From a virus: DNA of 40,146 nucleotides. The translations under genes and the position numbers were made by a program. Shown piece by piece: positions 6,790 to 12,759 of the stretch. Each line of letters starts with the position of its first letter. Position 1 is the first letter of the stretch. The stretch lies in the IMG/VR virus record IMGVR_UViG_3300025120_000162, positions 1 to 40,146 of that record, one strand, 5' to 3'. The notes beneath the pieces were generated by a model. It was not told where the DNA came from. It was given only the letters and a program-made list of their open reading frames with translations, and ran no database searches.

Positions 6790-7475
6790 AATCGTTTAAA
6801 TCTTTTTACGAAGATCTAACATTTAAGGTAGAGGTTGAAGGGCTGCCGGCTATGTGGATGTCTGGTAATTCGCCAGGTCAAGTAAAGAACCATCTTCGTA
6901 AATTGGTTAAGCAACCATCAATGATTAAGTCTGTAAAACGGCAGACTAAATTTGATGTAAAGAAAATGTACCGCGATAAAGCTCAGGGCAAAGAAGTTGA
7001 TGAAATGACTCAACAGAGTAAGACTCATCCTAATCTTAAGATTGCTATAGGTAAATCTGCGCAATCAGCAAAAGATACAAAAGCTCGGACAGATAAAAGA
7101 AAAGCAAATAAGCAGGGTACATCCTTAGCTGCTGGTACTGCATGTGAAGCTACATCTGGTGAAGTTGATTATGGATCTGATAAGTCAGTTAAGATGATGA
7201 AGAAAGTTACACCTAACGAAGCATGTTGGGATAGTCATAAGCAAGTTGGTATGAAGAAGAAAGGTAACCGAATGGTTCCTAATTGTGTACCAAAGAATGA
7301 AGATGTAAAAGAAAAACTTACAATTGGTAAGATTCGTAAAGCAGCATATAAAACTGCAAAAGTTCTTGGTGATGTTAATGCTGTTAAAAAAGGTAAAGTA
7401 GCTAGACGAGTAAAAAATAGAGTTGTCGGTAAGATGCTCGGTAAAGCAGTTAGCAAATTAGGATTGTTCAGGTAA
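6786..7475 (+). CDS. Basic internal-protein-like protein with CW...NCVP motif
   Basis: The 229-residue product starts MKSFKSFYEDLTFKVEVEG. The leader resembles its neighbours but reads FYED instead of [I/L]-x-E, so cleavage is less certain. Residues of about 10-60 form a small mixed alpha/beta region (VEGLPAMWMSGNSPGQVKNH). Residues of about 144-170 hold the block ACWDSHKQVGMKKKGNRMV followed by PNCVPKNE, a short cysteine-containing element I have seen repeatedly in marine phage proteins of unknown role. The last 60 residues are strongly basic (KKGKVARRVKNRVVGKMLGK). It shares its last base with the next ATG (TAATG). Function unknown; context suggests packaged cargo. Confidence 0.65.
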   Translation: MKSFKSFYEDLTFKVEVEGLPAMWMSGNSPGQVKNHLRKLVKQPSMIKSVKRQTKFDVKKMYRDKAQGKEVDEMTQQSKTHPNLKIAIGKSAQSAKDTKARTDKRKANKQGTSLAAGTACEATSGEVDYGSDKSVKMMKKVTPNEACWDSHKQVGMKKKGNRMVPNCVPKNEDVKEKLTIGKIRKAAYKTAKVLGDVNAVKKGKVARRVKNRVVGKMLGKAVSKLGLFR

Positions 7476-7762
7476 TGGAAAGATTCAAAACGTTTATAGA
7501 AGCTCGTGGTGAAGATTCAAAGGGTCATAAAAGATCTACTGCATCAGGCGCTGGTCTTACACAAAAAGGTGTAGATGCCTATAATAGAAAAACTGGTGGC
7601 AATCTAAAAACTGCGGTGACTGGTAAAGTTAAGCGTGGTAGTAAAGCTGCAGGTAGAAGGAAATCATTTTGTGCTCGCATGGGTGGCATGCCGGGACCAA
7701 TGAAAGATGAGAAAGGTAGACCTACACGTAAGGCAATGTCTTTACGTCGATGGAAATGTTAG
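7475..7762 (+). CDS. DUF6321-like small basic protein with leader
   Basis: The 95-residue product starts MERFKTFIEARGEDSKGHK; the leader FKTFIEA is close to the consensus but lacks Glu in the last position. The remainder is one compact basic domain: GAGLTQKGVDAYNRKTGGNL, then RRKSFCARMGGMPGPMKDE, GRPTRKAMSLRRWKC. I recall this arrangement as the uncharacterised phage family DUF6321. Its two cysteines (FCAR and final WKC) could pair or bind metal. This is the last gene of the leader-bearing run. The next gene begins five bases later with a membrane-type N-terminus and no leader. Confidence 0.75.
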   Translation: MERFKTFIEARGEDSKGHKRSTASGAGLTQKGVDAYNRKTGGNLKTAVTGKVKRGSKAAGRRKSFCARMGGMPGPMKDEKGRPTRKAMSLRRWKC

Positions 7763-7766
7763 ATAG

Positions 7767-8171
7767 ATGGCGACTAAACTGAATGAAGGAACTGAAGTAG
7801 CGCTTCCACTTCGCAATATTGTTAGTATGATTGCGTTTACATCATTAGCTACTTGGGCATATTTTGGAGTTGTTGAAAGATTAAATCAAATTGAAACAAG
7901 TCAGACTATGATGAAAACTGATTTAGAACAAAATACTGAGTTTAGAATTAAATGGCCACGCGGTGAAATGGGAAGTTTGCCGGCAGACAACGAACAGTTT
8001 TTAATGATCGAGCATTTAGCAAGTGAACTTGAAAAATTAACAGATGAGATAGAAGAAGGTAGAGCGCCTTATGACCAACAACAAAAACTAACACTTGAAT
8101 TTTATGAAAAACGAATTAATAACCTTGAAGACAAGATAGAGCAACTAAGAGCTAACGGACATAGCAAATGA
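7767..8171 (+). CDS. Membrane-anchored coiled-coil protein, unknown function
   Basis: The 134-residue product has one hydrophobic segment near residues 18-35 (IVSMIAFTSLATWAYFGV). A long helical, charged region follows, with coiled-coil heptads around residues 36-56 and 85-130 (FYEKRINNLEDKIEQLRAN). This indicates an N-terminal membrane anchor with the helix projecting to one side. Topology resembles small membrane effectors or i-spanin-like proteins, but a clear spanin pair exists downstream at 35641, so that role is less likely. The last four bases overlap the next start (ATGA). Function unknown. Confidence 0.7.
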   Translation: MATKLNEGTEVALPLRNIVSMIAFTSLATWAYFGVVERLNQIETSQTMMKTDLEQNTEFRIKWPRGEMGSLPADNEQFLMIEHLASELEKLTDEIEEGRAPYDQQQKLTLEFYEKRINNLEDKIEQLRANGHSK

Positions 8172-8383
8172 CCACGGTAGAGTTTGTTTTATTACTGTTT
8201 ATGAATGGCACAGAGCTTAAGGAGTATACATTGCGAGATGGCATGTCAGAATGTTTAAAAGCTAAACGTATGGCATCTCGGCAATTAACTAGAGCAAATA
8301 AGTCTACTCGATATGCGTGTCAAAAAATGGAAGTTATACTTGACGACAGTGGTAAAATACTAGAAATTGTAGCAAAGCAGTAG
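8168..8383 (+). CDS. Hypothetical 71-residue protein
   Basis: The product begins MTTVEFVLLLFMNGTELKEY, a short hydrophobic strand followed by a small alpha/beta domain. It has two cysteines (MSECLKAKRMA and YACQKMEV) spaced to permit a disulfide. The N-terminus is too short and irregular to be a convincing signal peptide. The gene overlaps the upstream coiled-coil membrane gene by four bases and is followed by an 87-base gap with hairpins. No family recognised; the residue pattern looks like a compact folded domain rather than a spurious frame. Confidence 0.65.
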   Translation: MTTVEFVLLLFMNGTELKEYTLRDGMSECLKAKRMASRQLTRANKSTRYACQKMEVILDDSGKILEIVAKQ

Positions 8384-8395
8384 GTGTTAAAAACC

Positions 8396-8441
8396 TGACA
8401 GAAAGGGATGTCAAATTATTATAGGTGTCATTTTTTTGACA
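8396..8441 (+). other. Four-arm TGACA/TGTCA inverted repeats (possible alternative hairpins)
   Basis: Arms TGACA 8396, TGTCA 8409, TGTCA 8426 and TGACA 8437 can pair as two neighbouring hairpins, the second with a six-T loop, or in mutually exclusive longer-range pairs. The 87-base gap between genes also holds an AATAAATA box just after. A weak terminator or an RNA processing site is possible. Confidence 0.4.
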
Positions 8442-8444
8442 ACC

Positions 8445-8452
8445 AATAAATA
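8445..8452 (+). promoter_or_regulatory. Variant late promoter box (AATAAATA)
   Basis: AATAAATA differs from the T4 late box at one base and lies 18 bases before the start at 8471. The same variant precedes gp20 and gp23, which supports its use in this phage. Confidence 0.5.
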
Positions 8453-8470
8453 TATATTTGGCAAAAGCAG

Positions 8471-8758
8471 ATGAAAGAAGATCATATGGAGTCCCATTCA
8501 AGGTTAGATAGGATCGAGTTAAAACTCGACAAGCTTACGGAAGCGATGGTTTTAATGGCTCGGACTGACGAAAAAGTAACTGCATTGAAAGATGATCATG
8601 ATAATATGTATGAACGTATTAATCGATTATCTATGAAATTAGATGATATTGAAAAGAAGGTTGACGATAATCACCGCACGGTGTGCCTTATAAATAAACT
8701 AGTATATGCTGCTCTAATCGCAGCGGTTGGAGCGTATGTGGCTCAATTTTTAACTTAG
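8471..8758 (+). CDS. Coiled-coil protein with C-terminal membrane anchor
   Basis: The 95-residue product has a long helical region with heptads (RLDRIELKLDKLTEAMVL; INRLSMKLDDIEKKVDD) and a single C-terminal membrane segment near residues 75-93 (KLVYAALIAAVGAYVAQF). This is the architecture of XhlA-like and other tail-anchored phage membrane proteins associated with lysis or superinfection, but the match is structural only. ATG 8486 is an alternative start with AGAAG five to six bases upstream; ATG 8471 has a weak site. An exact late promoter box lies inside its 3' end at 8689. Confidence 0.7.
   Translation: MKEDHMESHSRLDRIELKLDKLTEAMVLMARTDEKVTALKDDHDNMYERINRLSMKLDDIEKKVDDNHRTVCLINKLVYAALIAAVGAYVAQFLT
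8689..8696 (+). promoter_or_regulatory. T4-type late promoter (TATAAATA)
   Basis: This exact box lies in the 3' end of the coiled-coil gene, about 70 bases before the GTG start at 8769. The expected start near 8702 gives a leader of about 67 bases for the next gene. Confidence 0.65.
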
Positions 8759-8768
8759 GAGAAGACAA

Positions 8769-9737
8769 GTGGATTATAATCCTTTTAAGAGTGGGGCCAC
8801 TCAAACGGTCCAAGAAAACAAATTTGTAATACCGGAAGAAGTACCAGCCACAGAGCGTACAGCATTCCATGGTGCGGCAGCAGCTGCTCATAAAGCAGGC
8901 AAATCTCATTTCAGTTTTGCTGGTAAGAAACATCCAGTAACAATGAAAAAAGATACAGCCAATGCAATTGCCGACCAAAAAGAAGGCTATTACAAAGATA
9001 TGGAAATCAAAAAACAAGATAAAGAAATGGGTGCCAAGCCAGTTCCTTCGAAGAAAAAGAAAGAAGCAAAAGGCGGTGGTAAAGAAGGTGATGTAGAAAT
9101 GAATCCAAAAATGGAAAAAGATTCGAAGTCAACTCCGGTTGAAGCAAAAGAGTCAAAAATTCGGAGTGCACTAAGGTCAGTACTTTCAGAAAAGTCTAAT
9201 AGAGATGATCATTACAAATCTTCGACTGATCCTGAAATGATGAAGGATAAGATTAAAGGTAAAGGTGCCGAAGACATGATGAAAGGTGCTGATGATGAGA
9301 TTGCTAAAGGACCTGATGCTCATCTTGACGAGCCAGCAATGGTTAATAAAGATGCAGCTAAGATGACTTCAAATGTACCAAAGGGCAAAGCTCGCAGTAA
9401 TGATAACATGAAGGGTGATACTAAAATCAAACCCGGTGGTACACCAATGAAAGATCCTGCTGCAATGAAAGCAGAATCATTTGGTTCTCAAGTATCAAAT
9501 ATGGCATCAGCTTATGCTTCAATGCAACCAATTAAAATTGATGAGTTGGACGAGTCTATGTTAGGCCATAAAGGTGCAAGTGCTGTTAATGGTGGTAAAT
9601 CAAAAGATCCTCGTTTCAAATCATCTGCTTCTCACATTGACTATCATCATAGACGAAGTGATGGTCATATGAAATCAGGCGGTGATGAAGATCAGCACCG
9701 GTATCAAGTTGCTAAAAAACTTGGATATAAAGTATAG
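8769..9737 (+). CDS. Lys-rich, low-complexity structural-type protein, unknown function
   Basis: It starts with GTG at 8769, ten bases after a strong TAGGAG, giving 322 residues. Residues of about 33-70 hold the best-defined block, FHGAAAAAHKAGKSHFSFAG then KKHPVTMKKDTANAIAD, which I recall from other marine phage proteins. The middle is a mixed-charge, Lys/Asp/Met-rich region with little order (KKKKEAKGGGKEGDVEMNPK). The C-terminus has a His-rich segment (SHIDYHHRRSDGHMK) and ends VAKKLGYKV. There is no membrane segment. It lies nine bases before the next gene. It may be a virion or prohead-associated disordered protein; no function is established. Confidence 0.65.
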   Translation: MDYNPFKSGATQTVQENKFVIPEEVPATERTAFHGAAAAAHKAGKSHFSFAGKKHPVTMKKDTANAIADQKEGYYKDMEIKKQDKEMGAKPVPSKKKKEAKGGGKEGDVEMNPKMEKDSKSTPVEAKESKIRSALRSVLSEKSNRDDHYKSSTDPEMMKDKIKGKGAEDMMKGADDEIAKGPDAHLDEPAMVNKDAAKMTSNVPKGKARSNDNMKGDTKIKPGGTPMKDPAAMKAESFGSQVSNMASAYASMQPIKIDELDESMLGHKGASAVNGGKSKDPRFKSSASHIDYHHRRSDGHMKSGGDEDQHRYQVAKKLGYKV

Positions 9738-9746
9738 GAGAGAAGA

Positions 9747-10052
9747 ATGGCTATCAAAGGACCTAAAGGTGCGCACCCAACTACACGTGGTTGGGAAAGC
9801 GCTAAAGGCGAATTATTAAAATCGCAAAGGATTAGTGAAGATCAAATTGCAGAATGGAATGGTGAAATGAATCCAAAGCCTCAAGTGTTACGTGAAGCAC
9901 CGGTAACAGAAGAAGAAGTAATTGAAGAACATATTGGAGATCCCTTAGAACATACTCATGAAGATGGTACTACTCATTCTCATGAAGGTGGAGATGTGGA
10001 TCATACACATGACAAGCCTAAGAAGAGTATGATGGGCAAGTTGTTTTCATAA
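9747..10052 (+). CDS. Small protein with His-rich, potentially metal-binding tail
   Basis: The 101-residue product begins MAIKGPKGAHPTTRGWESAK, a basic block recognisable in other marine phages, followed by GELLKSQRISEDQIAEWN. The acidic middle (TEEEVIEEHIGD) leads into a histidine cluster, EHTHEDGTTHSHEGGDVDHT then HD, with seven His in about 22 residues alternating with Asp, Glu and Thr. The tail ends KKSMMGKLFS. Such clusters can coordinate Ni, Zn or Cu, and structured versions occur in tail tips, but here the region looks unstructured. GGAGAGAAG upstream is a clear ribosome-binding site. Function unknown. Confidence 0.7.
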   Translation: MAIKGPKGAHPTTRGWESAKGELLKSQRISEDQIAEWNGEMNPKPQVLREAPVTEEEVIEEHIGDPLEHTHEDGTTHSHEGGDVDHTHDKPKKSMMGKLFS

Positions 10053-10054
10053 TA

Positions 10055-10077
10055 TATAAGAGGTAACTACTCTTATA
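10055..10077 (+). other. Perfect 8-bp hairpin in the intergenic leader
   Basis: TATAAGAG pairs perfectly with CTCTTATA around the 7-base loop GTAACTA. It lies between the stop at 10052 and the start at 10086 and has no T tract, so it is not a standard terminator. It may be an RNA processing or stability element. Confidence 0.55.
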
Positions 10078-10085
10078 GGATCATT

Positions 10086-10448
10086 ATGATTAACCAATTA
10101 ACTGAAGATACTTTATTTTTCTATGCGGCTCAAAATTATTATAAGCCTCAGTTTTCTGATGTTGAAGAATTCTTTGAAGATTTGAAACGATTTAAATATA
10201 TCAAAAGATTAGTCAATCGATATATTGAAACCGGAAACTTTCCGCATAGATTATTACTGAATCATATAATTATTATCTTCAATGTTTTTGGTATTGAAGC
10301 CGCAAATAACATATTGAATTTGCGATTAGATGATAGACACTGGCCAGTAATAAAGCCTATATTGTTATATCTGAACTATATTACTGAAAAGGATAAAGAA
10401 CATATTGAGTCCGATCCATACGTTGTAAAATTTTTAGGAACTATCTAA
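10086..10448 (+). CDS. Conserved T4-like phage protein, unknown function
   Basis: The 120-residue product is helical and compact. Recognisable blocks are NYYKPQFSDVEEFFEDLKRF near the start, RLVNRYIETGNFPHRLLLNH in the middle and IFNVFGIEAANNIL before a C-terminal helix with WPVIKPILLYLNY. These resemble a short protein often found next to the following gene in marine T4-like phages. There are no catalytic or metal motifs. Its stop shares its last base with the next ATG. The pairing with the next gene suggests a joint role, not known. Confidence 0.7.
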   Translation: MINQLTEDTLFFYAAQNYYKPQFSDVEEFFEDLKRFKYIKRLVNRYIETGNFPHRLLLNHIIIIFNVFGIEAANNILNLRLDDRHWPVIKPILLYLNYITEKDKEHIESDPYVVKFLGTI

Positions 10449-11035
10449 TGGGACTAGTAAAACGAGCTGCTGATTTAGCATATACATTTAGATTCATTCG
10501 AATGCTCGTATTGGATTGGAAGGAATGGGATGCTTACAAACTTGGCCTCATTGATGAAGAAGGCAAGCGAAACCGAAAAACAAAAATTCAATCAGACGAA
10601 CAAAAGTCAGCCTACACACCGTTCATCAGACTCTGTGCAAACATCAAACGTTTGGTATCGAAGCTTCCGGGTGGCGGTAGTAAGCTTGGTTCTTTTGCTT
10701 CTGCTCTTTATCTTATAAAAGAAAAATACAATCTTAAAGATCGCGATCTCGAAAAAATCATAGAAAAATGTGGTGCAGACGTGCTTGACATTATCAATGA
10801 AGGTAATGAATGGTTCCTTCTTGATGACGGTACGATTGCGCCTGGTGTATATAAAATTCGAGAAAATAAATTATTAACTCGCAACTGCGGTGAAATGGTA
10901 TGGGCTAAAGATCAAATAAGAATAAGAGAAGAATGTCATTCTATTGGTGACGTATTTGGTATACCGATTTATGAGGCAATCCATATAAATACTAATCAAA
11001 GCATTTATATAACCACAAACGAGATTTATAAATGA
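10448..11035 (+). CDS. Conserved T4-like phage protein, unknown function
   Basis: The 195-residue product begins MGLVKRAADLAYTFRFIRML, then DWKEWDAYKLGLIDEEGKRN and SAYTPFIRLCANIKRLVSKL. The Gly-rich PGGGSKLGSFASALYLIKEK is the best-conserved element of this family as I recall it in marine T4-like phages. The C-terminal part is beta-rich (TIAPGVYKIRENKLL; GIPIYEAIHINTNQSIYITT) and looks like a separate small domain. Its N-terminal two thirds are helical and basic. The stop overlaps the first adhesin gene by four bases. A structural or assembly role is plausible; no activity can be assigned. Confidence 0.7.
   Translation: MGLVKRAADLAYTFRFIRMLVLDWKEWDAYKLGLIDEEGKRNRKTKIQSDEQKSAYTPFIRLCANIKRLVSKLPGGGSKLGSFASALYLIKEKYNLKDRDLEKIIEKCGADVLDIINEGNEWFLLDDGTIAPGVYKIRENKLLTRNCGEMVWAKDQIRIREECHSIGDVFGIPIYEAIHINTNQSIYITTNEIYK
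10984..10991 (+). promoter_or_regulatory. T4-type late promoter (TATAAATA)
   Basis: This exact box lies inside the 3' end of the preceding gene, 40 bases before the adhesin start at 11032. Expected transcription start is near 10997. It would drive the first adhesin gene. Confidence 0.6.
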
Positions 11036-12711
11036 GTAAGCCAAGAGACGTTGCACGAATATTAGGTAGAACCGAAGCAGCTAATCCAAGCAACTTTGCG
11101 CTAGCGCTTGATGGTTCAACAGAACCGACAACACAATATGACTCTATTGGCCTTTTACCTGTTACTAGTTTAATAGCTGGAACTCAGGCTTTCGTAACTT
11201 CAACCAATAGACTTTATGTATCAAATGGATCTGGCTGGTATAACACTGCACTAATCAATGCCACGCCAGCATTATCTCTTAGTGCATCCGGTACTATTGC
11301 TTTGACACCTGGATCAGCTACTACTATTACAATGACTGCTACAGATTCAGATAATGCTGATGCTAATTTAGTGCTATCACTCGAATCTGGTGGAGATCTA
11401 TTTAAATTTGCAACAATATCTCAAGATTCAAGTGTGGTAACCATTACACCAAGAACCGAAGATTCAGCTACCGCATTAGGATCTGACGGATCCGCTACGT
11501 TAACATTTAAAGCAAGTGATGGTATTAGTCAAGCTACGGTACAAAATACTTTCACGCTATCATTTGGTCCTGACTGGTCTGCTGCACCTACAAAAACAAA
11601 AATTATAACAGGTGCAGCGGCATCTCGTTTGTATGGTTTAGGTACTGTATGTACAAATAGTGATGGTACTTATCTAGGTTCCAGAGACCATAATAACGGT
11701 GTTGCTGATTATGATGTATGGTATAAGTCAGGTGGATCTTGGTCTAAACAAGCAACTTTAATTCCTACTGGTGGAAATTCACCTGCAAGTAATTATCAAT
11801 CAGCTGGTATGAGTGATAATGGTGACTATTTAGTATTAGGAGATCAAAATGCTGCTAAAGCTTTTGTTTATTATCGTACCGGTACAAGTTGGGCATTGCA
11901 GGCAACAATAACATGTCCGATTGCTAATGAAGCTGATTTTGGATGGTCATGTGATATGAGTGGCGATGGCAACTACTTTATTGTTTCAGACAGATCGTCC
12001 ACTAGTTCTGATTATGGCGGTCAAGCGTGGGTCTATAAAAGATCAGGAACAAGCTGGTCAGTTGAACAACAACTTACGCAACCATCAAGTTCTTCTAATT
12101 ATGGTTATTCAGTTTGTATTGATAAGACAGGAACATATGCTTTTGTTGGTGATTGGGCGTATAGCAGTGATACAGGTAGAGGATATATTTGGACAAGATC
12201 AGGTACTACATGGACATTACAACAAACCATTGCCGGATCTACTACTGCAAGTGGTGATAGATTTGGCTCAGTATCTGCTATTAGTGGAAATGGCGAACAC
12301 CTTGCGGTTAATGCCCCATATGACGATGATGGCGCAACTAGCTCGGGTACTGTCTTCATGTTTTCGAGATCTGGAACAACTTGGACACAAAGAGCTGCTA
12401 TTACGCCCGGAGCAAATGCAAGTGGTGTGACTGGTGAATATGGAATAGCAATTGACGACGCTGGAGAAAACGTTGTATTTTCACATACAATATCAAGTGT
12501 TAAGACTATGTTTGTTTATAGTAGAAGTGGTAATACTTGGTCACAAACTCGGCAATTAGATGGTATCGATGGTACAGAGCAATATACAAACGGCATGACT
12601 GGTGGTAGAGCAATGAGTGGTGATGGTAAGGTTATATTTAGTGGCGCGTATTATAACAACGATGGTAGTAATCAAGGCGCCGGCGGCGTATATGAATTTG
12701 TATCAGGGTAA
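11032..12711 (+). CDS. Modular fibre/adhesin protein: anchor, cadherin-like domain, beta-propeller-like repeats
   Basis: The 559-residue product starts with an anchor-like segment MSKPRDVARILGRTEAANP (residues 1-19). A short module follows (LPVTSLIAGTQAFV then RLYVSNGSGWYN, residues 42-71), then a cadherin/Ig-like domain near residues 79-178 (LSLSASGTIALTPGSATTIT; TATDSDNADANLVLSLESGG). From about residue 180 come repeats ending WTLQQTIAG or WALQATITC and containing MSGDGNYFIVS, GNGEHLAVNAPYDDDG, SGTVFMFSRSGTTWTQ. These are FG-GAP/kelch-like beta-propeller blades. Propeller C-termini bind surface ligands, so receptor recognition is likely. Four relatives with the same N-terminal plan occur in the window. 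No signal peptide; a distal virion fibre is the best reading. Confidence 0.75.
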   Translation: MSKPRDVARILGRTEAANPSNFALALDGSTEPTTQYDSIGLLPVTSLIAGTQAFVTSTNRLYVSNGSGWYNTALINATPALSLSASGTIALTPGSATTITMTATDSDNADANLVLSLESGGDLFKFATISQDSSVVTITPRTEDSATALGSDGSATLTFKASDGISQATVQNTFTLSFGPDWSAAPTKTKIITGAAASRLYGLGTVCTNSDGTYLGSRDHNNGVADYDVWYKSGGSWSKQATLIPTGGNSPASNYQSAGMSDNGDYLVLGDQNAAKAFVYYRTGTSWALQATITCPIANEADFGWSCDMSGDGNYFIVSDRSSTSSDYGGQAWVYKRSGTSWSVEQQLTQPSSSSNYGYSVCIDKTGTYAFVGDWAYSSDTGRGYIWTRSGTTWTLQQTIAGSTTASGDRFGSVSAISGNGEHLAVNAPYDDDGATSSGTVFMFSRSGTTWTQRAAITPGANASGVTGEYGIAIDDAGENVVFSHTISSVKTMFVYSRSGNTWSQTRQLDGIDGTEQYTNGMTGGRAMSGDGKVIFSGAYYNNDGSNQGAGGVYEFVSG

Positions 12712-12759
12712 AGTATACATTTATGAAGCATAATAAAGATAAAACAAAGAGGATAAAAA

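Noticed and set aside
7767-8758. A second spanin or holin set in the small membrane-protein genes
   Set aside because: The coiled-coil and membrane layout fits loosely, but no lipobox partner overlaps, and a convincing Rz/Rz1 pair occurs at 35641-36358.
11027-11034. TATAAATG at the first adhesin start
   Set aside because: One mismatch at a conserved position, and an exact box already lies 43 bases upstream.
11960-12430. 156-codon + frame inside the first adhesin
   Set aside because: It is out of frame within a well-supported gene with strong repeat structure; its composition is that of a shifted frame.
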